A program made the translations under genes and the position numbers. From positions 1-27,151 of the forward strand of contig JAEOUJ010000155.1 of assembly GCA_016839405.1 (NCBI GenBank): a stretch of DNA of 27,151 nt, given 5' to 3'. Numbering within the stretch: position 1 is the stretch's first letter; every line of letters begins with the position of its first letter. Positions 13,950 to 23,424 of the stretch are shown here, piece by piece. Under the pieces are notes generated by a model. That model was given only the letters and a program-made list of their open reading frames with translations, ran no database searches and had not been told where the DNA came from. The DNA comes from Candidatus Gerdarchaeota archaeon (GTDB taxonomy: Archaea > Asgardarchaeota > Heimdallarchaeia > JABLTI01).

Positions 13950-16900
13950 CTTGCTACATTTTTAACTACTTCATCACATGATATCTCACGTAATACCTCC
14001 TTTATTATATCAGGAGGTATTTTCATCTCATTAGCTGCTTGTAGGGGATCGAATCTTGTTTCTTTCTTCCTTTCTCGATTTAAAATTAAGTCAATTTCTG
14101 CTTTTAATCGATCAAATGAATAAAACACTTTTTGATCATTATCTAGAATACCCATATATAAAGCAGAAAGGAATTCTCTGCGTACTATGGATGCAGCATC
14201 ACTTTCTTGTATTCCAAATTCATTAGAAATAGCATTCAATTCTATTCTGCCCCATAGCTCATACTCAGAGTAGAAGAAGGATCTTATATCTTTAATTTTA
14301 TCCATAGATATAAAGACATCTTTGTTTATTGGTTGACCATCAATTTTACGTGAAATTAATAGGTTATCTAATAAATAATCTGACAATGGTAAGGATCTGT
14401 CTGTTGTTGAAAAAATCGTTCTATCAAATGTGCCTTTTTGTTGTAGATCATAAATAATTCTGCCTTTAGTAGCATTCATAATTTTTCTTATTCTTCCATG
14501 TGATACAAATGGTAATGAAGCTATTAAATCCCAAGCATCACCAACTTTTGAAGAATTAATGAGTTTCAAAGTTCGAGCAATGGTTTTGGTGAATTTTACT
14601 TTCTTCATTTCAGCTAACTCCATAACTCGTAAAAAGATTGTTTCTAATGAATCCATATCACAGCTAGCCATTCGAGCAACTGCTGTTTTAGTCATTAATT
14701 CTGCAATTATCTGATCAATATTCTTCCGGCTTTTCATTAGTCGAATATATTTTAGAATAGCATTATCATACGAATTTGCCGCATCTCGAATAGCTCCAAT
14801 ATCTTCAAAGACTTTACCTGCAAGTGAAATGAATTTTAATGTTAGGTTTGCTGGTATTCTGGGTTGATCTATAAAAGCAATTCCTCTGTTGAAACATTTT
14901 GTCGCAATTTCATGAGCATTTCGCCAGTTTTTTGTTCTAATAGCTGATTCTGATGCTATTTTATAAACACGATAAGCAATGGTAATATCTGCATCCCATT
15001 CCCTTGTCTGGAAAATACGATTAACAAGTCTATTGGAATTTTCTTCATCTTTAGCTATATCAAAAGCTTCCACAGCTATATCATAATATATCATAGATTC
15101 TTCTATTTTACTATCATTAACTAATTGATCTCCTGCACTTAATGCAAACAATCCAATGTTTTTTAGTTCAGTACTCAAAGATAAAACATCGCTAATTTTT
15201 AATGCTGTTTCAAGAAAATTAATAGATTCAGTATATTTACGTTTGTCATATAGTAATTGTGATGTTCTGAATGAGTTTTCTGTTATATTGACAGCTATAT
15301 TTGTATCACTCATATTATCTACTATAATTGTAGCTCCATGTCTTAATCGAAAAGCAGCGTCTGTATTAGCTCTTTTAAGTAATTTTCCTATATCTTTTTG
15401 TATTTCTAAAATATCATTGTCAATATAAGATTGATTTTTTGAGAGAGAAAGTATACGTAAACAACTTTCTATTATTTTCTTTCCTGTTTTATATTCATCC
15501 TGTGATTTACTTATTTTCTCACCAAAGGATGTTATTTGTTTAATTTGATTAGTTATTAAATTAAAATCAATTTGTGCTCTAATAGATTTTGGAACTTCAA
15601 AAGCTGTTAACCCATCTATAATATCATCTAATGTTGAAAGTGTAGTCATGGTATTATTTGTTGATAATTGTTGAGCAAAATCTAACATTGCTAAAACTAT
15701 TGTTGACATTAAACTATCGCTTTGGGTTTTTACTGCTATATCTCGAGCAGTAAGAAGTGCTTCATAACCTCTTATTGACTGCATATTTCCTACCAAATCT
15801 TTGGACCCTAATTTTACAAATTCCATTCCAACACGTTCAATATATTCGAGATTTTGTGCTTCTTGAAATATCTGGTAACAATAACCTAATAATTTGTAAT
15901 TATTATATAAATCTCCATTATCTGACATAACTAATGATTGTTCAAAGACTTCTTGGCCAATAAGCATCAATAAATCTTGATTTCTAAATTCATTAATTAG
16001 TCTCAATGTGTGATCTAAGAAAAAGAATCCTAATTGAGGTTTATTTAATAAAATATCTGCATTTGCTCTTTTTATTAAAATTGAAATAACTTGAGTTATT
16101 AAATCACGTTGATCTGTTTCACTAAAGAACTTAACAGAATCTCGAGTGATTTTAGTTATCATATTCCATTCTGTATCAAGAGTTAACTTTATCGCTTCAA
16201 TATATGTGCTAGATATATTTTGTATTAAATTCTGTTTAGCTAAATCTTGCTTAGAAATTATCTCAATTATTCTTGCACCTGCTAATGAATTCTTTTTCTT
16301 GATAATTTCAAGAGATAATTTTAATGATAGGTCAACAACCTTATTAAATTCTTCAGGATCGGGGCTGGTTTTAGCTAATTCAATCGCTCGATTTAGGAAA
16401 AACATTCCTATAGCTGATTTTCGATTTGGCAAATTTTGACTCGCAGCAAAGAGATAAATACTTACTATTAAATCTAAAAGTTCAAATCTTGATATTTTCT
16501 CAACTAAAAATCTACTTTTCTCTAAAATTAAAACTGCTTTAGTAATTTCATTTTCTTCAAAAAATCTGCGAGTAGATTCTATAATTTGCTTTAATGAAGC
16601 AGTTGCCATATCTATATTTCTAGCTTTTAGAAATAGATCAATTGCTCGTTCATTTGCTTCTATTGCTTCAGCAGCGTTGCCTAGGCTAAGATTGTTTGTA
16701 GAAATAATTAAGCTAGCTTCACCAGCTTTTGTAAATGATTCAGCTCTTTCAAATATTATAGAAGCTTGGTTATAATATTTTATAGCAATCTCTAAGTTAC
16801 TATTAGCCATTTCAGCTGCTCTTTTTAAACTGATTTCTCCCAGTTCAATACAGCCTTGAGTGTTTTTAGTTTGAATTTCTATATCAATTGCCTTATTTAC

Positions 16901-19900
16901 AGCAAGTTGACCACTTGTTTGATACCCTCTTTCAATCAAAATAAATCCAGAATTAAGATAAATTTTTGCTGCTTCATGAGAGCCATATTTCTCATTTGCT
17001 AATGCTGCAGCATTATCAATTATATCAATACCATTTGATTCATCACCCTTATTTATGAACTCCACACTCATTTCAATGCAGAAATCTCTTGCTTTATCAA
17101 AATTTTCTGATTTTTTATAGAATTCAACAGCTGTTAGAATAAAATTCTTAGATAGCTCCAATTCATCATTAGCAAATAGTTCTCTAGCAATTCCATTCAA
17201 ACGATTCCCTTGATTTAATAATTCATCTTTTTCATTTTCCAATATAGTTAATAATTGGTTAAAGGCATTATTTACTGAGTTGAACATACCAGCATTCATT
17301 AAATTTTCAATTCTTATACTATTAATTTCTAAAGCAAATTCTAAGTTTGTAGATATACTATAGTTTGAAGCATTTTCCCAAAGCTCTTCACCATCCATAA
17401 TCTTTCCTTCATTAATCACTTCTTTTGCTTTCTGAACTAATTTTTTAATTGCCTTTTTTTGCTCACCGATATTACCTGTTTTTTGGTGGACAGTAACTAT
17501 CTGACCTGTAACAATTGAAGCATTTTTGTAATCTTTCATACTATATAATAAATCAGCAATTTCTTCTAAAATTTTAGATGCTTGTTCATATTCATTAGCA
17601 ACCATAAGAGTATCAGAAGCCAAAAGAACTAATTTCACTCCCTCAACAATTTGATTCATTTTTAATAGAATATTACAGGATTTCATATAAACTTCTGATG
17701 CCTTAATTGGTTGTCCTAATCTAAGATAAATACCAGTAGATAAATCAATAACATGTAAACCAAGCTCTATATCATTTTCTGAAATAAATTTTGTAGATGT
17801 ATTTGAAAGCTCATCTGCAAAAATTGGTGATTTTTCACTTTCATCTAATTGTTCAAGTAAATTTGTTACTTGTAGGTATACGTTATATGCAGTTGGGTAA
17901 TCTTTGATCTGAACAAAAGCTCTTCCTTCTAGAATTAATGATTCTATCTCAGCATCTATTAATTGATTTGTCTTAGCTAAGCTTAAAGCTTTCTCAAAAC
18001 ATTTGATTGAGAATTCCCTATTTTCTAATTGATTAAATATTAGTGCTTTTAATCCTATATCAGCTGTTTTCAATATTGATTTTGAGAGTTTATCATAATT
18101 TTTGGCTTCTAAAAATGACTTATTAGCTAATTCAATTTGTCTATAAGCATCATCCCACATTTGTCTATGAAGATTTATTTCGGCTAATGAAAGAAAAGCA
18201 TCTCCTGATCTATCTATATCATTTAATTCTAAGAATATTTGAGCTCCAGTTTCAATTAATTCCTCACCAAAAACAAAGTGATCCTTATCAATGAACGCAT
18301 TTCCTTGTGCTAAAGCAGCTTCACCTGCTTCTGCAAGCATTCCAGTTTGATTAATAATTTTAATTCCAGTTCTTATGAAATCTGAAGCCTCATCATAAAG
18401 ATCTTGATTGTCTCGAAGATTCCCACCTTGATAAACAATTAATCTTCCTAGTTTTACTAAATAATCCTTTTCACCTTCTAAATTATTTCTAGCCAAATCA
18501 TAAAATTCCCTAACAGTATAAAGATCATTTAATTCAAGGAAAGTATTTGTAGCTTCACTAAGAATTTGATCATGTACTTCCAAATTTGCTAACAGACTAA
18601 ATTCCATTGCAGATATATAAAGATGCTTAGCAAAAATTGGTTCATTAGATTCTATAGCCATTTTTGCTTTTTCAGTACAAAACATAGAAATATCAATAAC
18701 AGGTTGTGTTAAACCTAAACTTACAAATGAACCAATTGCTTTTCGTAGTAATTCAATTCCATTTGTAATAAAATTATAATTAATAAGTATTTTAGCAGCT
18801 AAAGTAGTTTTTTCACTAAATATATCTGGTTGAATTTCATTGCCTAAAACTGATGCAATTTGTGAAAGTAAATCTTTAGCAAGTTCATTTTGATTGTTAT
18901 CAAAAAGCAATTGTCCAAATTCTAAAACAAAATTACTTGCTTTGATGTTTTCTTTTATTTCAACTAAAGTGTTAATTGCTTGTTCAAGATATTTTTTACC
19001 TAGATTAAACTCCTTAGTGGATATTACCAATTGCTTTCCTGTTGTGACTAATTTTTGTGCTAATTTTTTAGATTCTTCTGGGTAAAGAGTGCCTAAGATC
19101 TTAGTGGCATATGTTATAATGTCTAAACCAACTTGAAAATTGTTAATATTAATCGCATGGTCAAAATATTCCAGTAAAACACTCACTTGATCTATAGGCC
19201 CTTTTTGTTGTGCACAAATAACTGCTGTTTTAATTAATTGTTGAGATAATTCCTTTTTCCCTTCAGAGAGTTTATTTTTTGCAGAAATTAATAGGGGTGT
19301 ATATGTACTTAAAATTTCATCATGATTTTCTCCCTCTCGAAACATTTTTGCTGCTTCTATAAAATGAAAAGATGCTATGTCATATTGTTCTAATCCAATT
19401 AATGATTCACCAAATAGTCTGTGAGCTTTTCCTGCTTCAAGTATATTCCCAGCATTAATTAGATATTCAACAGCTTTAACTGAATATTCTTCAGCTTCTT
19501 TATATTGCTTAGCTTTAATAAGAGCGGAGGCAATTAGTGTAGTATTCAACCCTATATGTTCAAATGCTTGATTTCCATCGAGCAGAATAATTGCATTATT
19601 TACATAATTATAAGCTACACTGTATTTCTTATTTTCAATCAATGAAAGAGCTTGCGAATATAATATTTCAGAGCATTTCAAGAATTTTTCTTTTATATTA
19701 TCAGAAAGAAATGATTCAGCTGATTTAGTATAATCATCAAGTGCTAAATCTGTTCTTCCTTCCTTAAATAGATAATTGGCTTTTGAAAGAAGAATATCAC
19801 CTAAAGATTCTAAGTTTATTTTCCCTAGTTGTTGAATTACATCAAAATACTCTAAACCTAATTTGAATTTACCTTTTTGATCAAATAAGAAATATGCTTT

Positions 19901-20860
19901 TTTAATAATCTCTTCAGCTAAATTAGTTGATGATTCTTTTTGATTAATTGTAATTAGCAATTTTAAAGCTTTATTATAGAAATCCTTTGCAATAGAAAAT
20001 TTCTTTTTATCAAACATTTGTTGTGCATAATCAGATTGTATTTCTGCTGCTTTAGCTATTACAGTTGTTGAATTTGTTGTTAATGCTTTTTCAATACTTA
20101 AATTTAATAATTCCCCTCCTGGATCTGTCTCACCAAAAGAGAGTTTAACTTCTTTTAGTAATTTCTTCGGTCCAGCTCCACTTAAGATTTCATTTGCATA
20201 TTCCACTAATAATAATAATACAATTTCAGTTTGATCCAATAAACCATTTTCATTGCAGTAATCAACTAATTCATTAAATAATTGTAATCCTTCTTTTAGA
20301 AAACCTTCTTCAAATAATATTTTAATTGCTTGAAATTCTCCCTCGATTTTGATATTCTTCTTATCTATTTCTAATAATACCTCTGAAGCTTTTGAAAGAA
20401 AATCAAAAGCTTTTTTACGTTCTTCAATTTTTTTATTAGCAATTAAATCCCATGCATATTCATGAAGATATTTTCCCTTTTCAATTAATGTTTCTTCATA
20501 ATTTTGATTTGTAATTCTAGCAGCTAACTCCTTTTTTGAGATATATTCAAGCATTTCATCATATTTTTTCTTGGCAACAATTTCTGCCATGAGTATATCT
20601 ATAGGAGCAAAAGCTTTTGGAAGAATTTCTTTTTTCTCTTCTTCTGATGCTAATTTAATATAAGAAAAGATGGAATCAACCATCATCTGATAATATTCTG
20701 CTTTTTCTGCATTAGCTAGTGCTTTAAGAAAAGAATCTTTTGCTTCATTAGGTTTTGCTGTTATAATAAATTCTTCTGCAGCTTTATAATAAGTGTCCGC
20801 AGCATTTTTCCATTTTTCTTTTTCTTCAAATGCAGCTGCTTTGTTTAATAATTCGGACAT
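13946..20860 (-). CDS. Giant TPR alpha-solenoid protein with C-terminal winged-helix module
   Basis: At 2304 residues this is the largest gene here. Almost the whole length (about 1-2100) is helical TPR-like repeat of about 35-45 residues, with recurring patterns such as YYKAAEEF, DFYNKALKLL, IKYYNQASIIFERAESFTKAGEASL and IAIKYYNQA. There may be around fifty repeats, though many are divergent. The first 100 residues resemble SNAP-like helical hairpins. About 2120-2304 is different: it reads as two or three winged helices, notably YLLDNLLISRKIDGQ, GRIELNAISNEFGIQ with SALYMGILDNDQKVFYS, and a last helical pair. Solenoid plus winged helix is the layout of PCI proteins (proteasome lid, CSN, eIF3); a UFL1-like tail is another possibility. 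No signal peptide or membrane segment is seen. The ATG has GAGGT at 8 bases. It is probably a large scaffold. Confidence 0.85.
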   Translation of the reverse strand: MSELLNKAAAFEEKEKWKNAADTYYKAAEEFIITAKPNEAKDSFLKALANAEKAEYYQMMVDSIFSYIKLASEEEKKEILPKAFAPIDILMAEIVAKKKYDEMLEYISKKELAARITNQNYEETLIEKGKYLHEYAWDLIANKKIEERKKAFDFLSKASEVLLEIDKKNIKIEGEFQAIKILFEEGFLKEGLQLFNELVDYCNENGLLDQTEIVLLLLVEYANEILSGAGPKKLLKEVKLSFGETDPGGELLNLSIEKALTTNSTTVIAKAAEIQSDYAQQMFDKKKFSIAKDFYNKALKLLITINQKESSTNLAEEIIKKAYFLFDQKGKFKLGLEYFDVIQQLGKINLESLGDILLSKANYLFKEGRTDLALDDYTKSAESFLSDNIKEKFLKCSEILYSQALSLIENKKYSVAYNYVNNAIILLDGNQAFEHIGLNTTLIASALIKAKQYKEAEEYSVKAVEYLINAGNILEAGKAHRLFGESLIGLEQYDIASFHFIEAAKMFREGENHDEILSTYTPLLISAKNKLSEGKKELSQQLIKTAVICAQQKGPIDQVSVLLEYFDHAININNFQVGLDIITYATKILGTLYPEESKKLAQKLVTTGKQLVISTKEFNLGKKYLEQAINTLVEIKENIKASNFVLEFGQLLFDNNQNELAKDLLSQIASVLGNEIQPDIFSEKTTLAAKILINYNFITNGIELLRKAIGSFVSLGLTQPVIDISMFCTEKAKMAIESNEPIFAKHLYISAMEFSLLANLEVHDQILSEATNTFLELNDLYTVREFYDLARNNLEGEKDYLVKLGRLIVYQGGNLRDNQDLYDEASDFIRTGIKIINQTGMLAEAGEAALAQGNAFIDKDHFVFGEELIETGAQIFLELNDIDRSGDAFLSLAEINLHRQMWDDAYRQIELANKSFLEAKNYDKLSKSILKTADIGLKALIFNQLENREFSIKCFEKALSLAKTNQLIDAEIESLILEGRAFVQIKDYPTAYNVYLQVTNLLEQLDESEKSPIFADELSNTSTKFISENDIELGLHVIDLSTGIYLRLGQPIKASEVYMKSCNILLKMNQIVEGVKLVLLASDTLMVANEYEQASKILEEIADLLYSMKDYKNASIVTGQIVTVHQKTGNIGEQKKAIKKLVQKAKEVINEGKIMDGEELWENASNYSISTNLEFALEINSIRIENLMNAGMFNSVNNAFNQLLTILENEKDELLNQGNRLNGIARELFANDELELSKNFILTAVEFYKKSENFDKARDFCIEMSVEFINKGDESNGIDIIDNAAALANEKYGSHEAAKIYLNSGFILIERGYQTSGQLAVNKAIDIEIQTKNTQGCIELGEISLKRAAEMANSNLEIAIKYYNQASIIFERAESFTKAGEASLIISTNNLSLGNAAEAIEANERAIDLFLKARNIDMATASLKQIIESTRRFFEENEITKAVLILEKSRFLVEKISRFELLDLIVSIYLFAASQNLPNRKSAIGMFFLNRAIELAKTSPDPEEFNKVVDLSLKLSLEIIKKKNSLAGARIIEIISKQDLAKQNLIQNISSTYIEAIKLTLDTEWNMITKITRDSVKFFSETDQRDLITQVISILIKRANADILLNKPQLGFFFLDHTLRLINEFRNQDLLMLIGQEVFEQSLVMSDNGDLYNNYKLLGYCYQIFQEAQNLEYIERVGMEFVKLGSKDLVGNMQSIRGYEALLTARDIAVKTQSDSLMSTIVLAMLDFAQQLSTNNTMTTLSTLDDIIDGLTAFEVPKSIRAQIDFNLITNQIKQITSFGEKISKSQDEYKTGKKIIESCLRILSLSKNQSYIDNDILEIQKDIGKLLKRANTDAAFRLRHGATIIVDNMSDTNIAVNITENSFRTSQLLYDKRKYTESINFLETALKISDVLSLSTELKNIGLFALSAGDQLVNDSKIEESMIYYDIAVEAFDIAKDEENSNRLVNRIFQTREWDADITIAYRVYKIASESAIRTKNWRNAHEIATKCFNRGIAFIDQPRIPANLTLKFISLAGKVFEDIGAIRDAANSYDNAILKYIRLMKSRKNIDQIIAELMTKTAVARMASCDMDSLETIFLRVMELAEMKKVKFTKTIARTLKLINSSKVGDAWDLIASLPFVSHGRIRKIMNATKGRIIYDLQQKGTFDRTIFSTTDRSLPLSDYLLDNLLISRKIDGQPINKDVFISMDKIKDIRSFFYSEYELWGRIELNAISNEFGIQESDAASIVRREFLSALYMGILDNDQKVFYSFDRLKAEIDLILNRERKKETRFDPLQAANEMKIPPDIIKEVLREISCDEVVKNVAS

Positions 20861-20895
20861 CTTTCAAGACCTCTAATAGTTAACAACCATTCAAT

Positions 20896-20903
20896 ATTTT
20901 ATA
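20896..20903 (-). promoter_or_regulatory. TATA-like box for the giant TPR gene
   Basis: On the minus strand TATAAAAT lies 36-43 bases before the TPR start codon. It predicts a short leader beginning about where the GAGGT ribosome binding site (20869-20873) is found. Its presence suggests the TPR gene can be transcribed apart from the upstream propeller gene. Confidence 0.4.
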
Positions 20904-21002
20904 GGTTTGTTTTGTATTTCTATACAATATATCTATATCCATTTTCATTAAGTGTGAATTACTCATAAATTTTTAGTAAAAGGAAAAGGTGCGAAAATTC
21001 TA

Positions 21003-23135
21003 TTAAAATGCCTCATCAGGAGGTGGTGGTAAAGGTATAAGCATACCATTTTCTAAATATTTTATTAAAACGCTTAAAACATCTTCCTTTAACATTGAGG
21101 CTTTTTGTTTTTCAAGAATTAAGTCAATTAATTCAGTAACATAATAAACCTCTTCTTCATTTGTTGCTATAAATTCTGTATATGTTTTAGCTAATTGCTT
21201 TTCATGCTGTGTTATTGCAGTCAGTCTCATTCTTTTTATGTCTATTTTTAATGGATAGAGATATTCTAAACGAAGATGTTTTTCTAATAAATCAGTTGCA
21301 CCTGTAAATTCAGATATAAATCCTGAGAAATCTTCAAGTTGTTTTTTATATAAACTCTCAAATTCATTCATAAAAATGCCTATTCTTCTTTTTAGACTCT
21401 CTCCTATTTTCTCACTTACAAGAAATGCTGCTTTGGAAATATTCCCTTCGTATATAACAATCCAAAATCCTTCACGACCAATTTCGCTGAAAACACCAAC
21501 ACGTTTTTCTACATCTCCAGCCATCTCTTCAGTAAAAGTTCCAACAGCACTTAAGAAACCACTAGTAAGAGACACATCAATTTCTTTACCAAATCCTTGA
21601 CTAAAAAGAGGTACCCCCGAATGAGAATGAATTAAAATTACATGTTTTATTTTCAAAATATCATTGAATATTTCAATACCAACTTTTTTATCAGCTTCTA
21701 AATCTAAAGGTAAGAAGTAATTGGTTTCTTCAACTTGTTCTTCTAATTTAATTTCATTTTTTTGAGTAATATCTAGCACGGGTTCTTCAGGTATAAGCTG
21801 GTTGTCATCTATTTGTGGTTTGTATGCATCAGTGGATGAGGTACTATATGGTTGGTATGGTGCATATGGTGTTCCTACAGAATATGGTTTACCATGTCTT
21901 TGAGCTTCTATCATTGGTTTAGTTTCAACAACTTTTTCTTTTTTACTTAACGGAGCAACATATTGACGACAAGTATAACAATACCATCTTCTATATTGTT
22001 CAATAAATCTAACTTGTGATTGGCAGTTTGGACAAAAGGCATTTGTGCTATCAGGCATTTGATCAATTTGAGCTGTTCTCAAACCACTGCCTTTAAAAGG
22101 AATTAATTCTACATTGGGTTTTTCTTTAGTTTTATCTCGTGAGAAACTAAATGCAACTACCCGACTTTTATCAATTGAAAAAACTAATTCATTTTGTCTA
22201 TTACCATTCAAATCCCCTATTCTTAAATCATTTATATTACTATAGCCTTCATAACTTTCAATTGTATTTTGTCTTAAAATATGAAATGAGCCATTTAATG
22301 TTCCTACTACAATTTCTAATTGTTTATCATTATCAACATCCCCAACTGAGCCACATGTTATTGTATCCCCAAGATTATGTGTTGACATTACTCTATTCCT
22401 TTTAAATACACTTAATCTCCCCGAGACATCTCCAATCATAACCTCAGAAATACCATCACGATCAAAATCCCCATTGAAACAAAAGCTTGGCTCATTTTCA
22501 ATGTTAAACTCTCCAATTAAATCAAATTTCTGTAATTGAGGTCGGAATTCAATTTCTTTGAATGTGCCATCTCTTGTGCCCACAACAAATCCAGTTTGTC
22601 CATTTCCATTAAAATCACCAGTTAAAATATGACAAGCTGGATCCGGGAAAATTTTCCCTAATGAAAAACCTCTAACTTTATCCCAACGATGTTTTTTACC
22701 AGGTATGCGCTCTATCATAACAACTTCGCCATTAGCACAACCAACGATAATTTCAGATAATTTGTTACCATTTAAATCACCTGGCGAAGCACTAATTACT
22801 CCACTTGGCAATCGAATGCCATCTCGAATATCTTTACTAAAAAATGGTCTGCCATTTCTTGAATTAATTCTTACAACGCCTTTAATATCTCCAGTAATAA
22901 GCTCAAAACCCCTCTCAAGGCTTGTTCGAGCGACACACATTGTATTTATTCTTTCATTAATTTTAACTGAATAATTAGACATGTGTTTTGGATGAATTAT
23001 TCTAACATCAGTAGTATTTTTAATTAATCTTGCAGCAATAATTTCTGAAATACCATCTATATTAAAGTCATGTGTTATTAAAGAATGAAAATTATCCGTT
23101 GCTTCTTCAAGGGTTTGTTGCAAGAGTACATACAA
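21003..23135 (-). CDS. Beta-propeller (FG-GAP/VCBS-like) protein with zinc ribbon and longin/roadblock-like domain
   Basis: The 710-residue protein has four parts. Residues 1-335 form a six- or seven-bladed propeller with calcium-type loops HDFNIDG (22), GDLNGNK (119), GDFNGNG (173), GDFDRDG (222), GDVDNDK (265) and GDLNGNR (307), each followed by a hydrophobic strand. Residues 368-389 are a CxxC...CxxC zinc ribbon (C368, C371, C386, C389). About 395-480 is a proline- and tyrosine-rich linker. About 485-610 looks like a longin or roadblock fold, with ILKIKHVILIHSHSGVPLF, LTSGFLSAVGTFTEEM and FWIVIYEGNISKAAFLVSE. A helical tail ends in polyproline. No signal peptide is seen, so it is probably cytoplasmic, unlike most FG-GAP proteins. 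The start is TTG with AGGAAA upstream and an in-frame TAG five codons before. It lies 142 bases upstream of the giant TPR gene. Confidence 0.82.
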   Translation of the reverse strand: MYVLLQQTLEEATDNFHSLITHDFNIDGISEIIAARLIKNTTDVRIIHPKHMSNYSVKINERINTMCVARTSLERGFELITGDIKGVVRINSRNGRPFFSKDIRDGIRLPSGVISASPGDLNGNKLSEIIVGCANGEVVMIERIPGKKHRWDKVRGFSLGKIFPDPACHILTGDFNGNGQTGFVVGTRDGTFKEIEFRPQLQKFDLIGEFNIENEPSFCFNGDFDRDGISEVMIGDVSGRLSVFKRNRVMSTHNLGDTITCGSVGDVDNDKQLEIVVGTLNGSFHILRQNTIESYEGYSNINDLRIGDLNGNRQNELVFSIDKSRVVAFSFSRDKTKEKPNVELIPFKGSGLRTAQIDQMPDSTNAFCPNCQSQVRFIEQYRRWYCYTCRQYVAPLSKKEKVVETKPMIEAQRHGKPYSVGTPYAPYQPYSTSSTDAYKPQIDDNQLIPEEPVLDITQKNEIKLEEQVEETNYFLPLDLEADKKVGIEIFNDILKIKHVILIHSHSGVPLFSQGFGKEIDVSLTSGFLSAVGTFTEEMAGDVEKRVGVFSEIGREGFWIVIYEGNISKAAFLVSEKIGESLKRRIGIFMNEFESLYKKQLEDFSGFISEFTGATDLLEKHLRLEYLYPLKIDIKRMRLTAITQHEKQLAKTYTEFIATNEEEVYYVTELIDLILEKQKASMLKEDVLSVLIKYLENGMLIPLPPPPDEAF

Positions 23136-23424
23136 CCAATTTTTTTCCTAAACACAAGAGCAAAAGCTCAATTTAAACTTCATTATTGATGTAAAGCTTA
23201 ATGTATAAATTCCTTTTGTTACCGAACATTTTAAACCAAAAAATGTTTATTCATAGAATTTTTTTAAAATTAATTTATAAAAAAAAATTTAATTAAAATG
23301 AATTTTTGAGTAAATAATTAAATAAAAATAAAAAAAAGAGTCCTATTTCTTAATAAATTAACACAAAATTATTTTAAAATACAAAATAAATTGTATGATT
23401 ATAAAATAATAGGGTGAAAACATT
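23136..23424. other. Divergent intergenic region, extremely AT-rich
   Basis: This 289-base gap separates the leftward propeller gene from the rightward disulfide oxidoreductase gene. No coding frame or RNA gene is apparent. It contains the inverted repeat AACATTTT/AAAATGTT (23225-23247) and a block at about 23250-23400 that is almost entirely A and T with several A- and T-tracts. Possible TATA-like elements are TTTAAATT near 23175 (leftward) and TTTAAAAT near 23373 (rightward). It is the natural place for both promoters. Confidence 0.5.
23225..23247. repeat. 8-bp inverted repeat between divergent genes
   Basis: AACATTTT (23225-23232) and AAAATGTT (23240-23247) form a perfect dyad with a 7-base spacer in the divergent promoter region. 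A regulator site is possible; chance is not excluded in such AT-rich DNA. Confidence 0.35.

Noticed and set aside
15156..19085. Several plus-strand frames of 60-100 codons within the giant TPR gene
   Set aside because: All are antisense to the continuous TPR repeats, rich in Ser, Leu, Ile and Phe as expected for complements of AT-rich helical repeats, and match no family.
21376..22974. Plus-strand frames opposite the propeller gene
   Set aside because: They are antisense to the metal-loop repeats and longin-like domain, without ribosome binding sites or recognisable motifs.
23250..23400. A/T-tract block considered as a replication origin or transposon end
   Set aside because: No repeated origin-type boxes, no Cdc6/Orc gene nearby, no target duplication or transposase; it is adequately explained as an AT-rich divergent promoter region.
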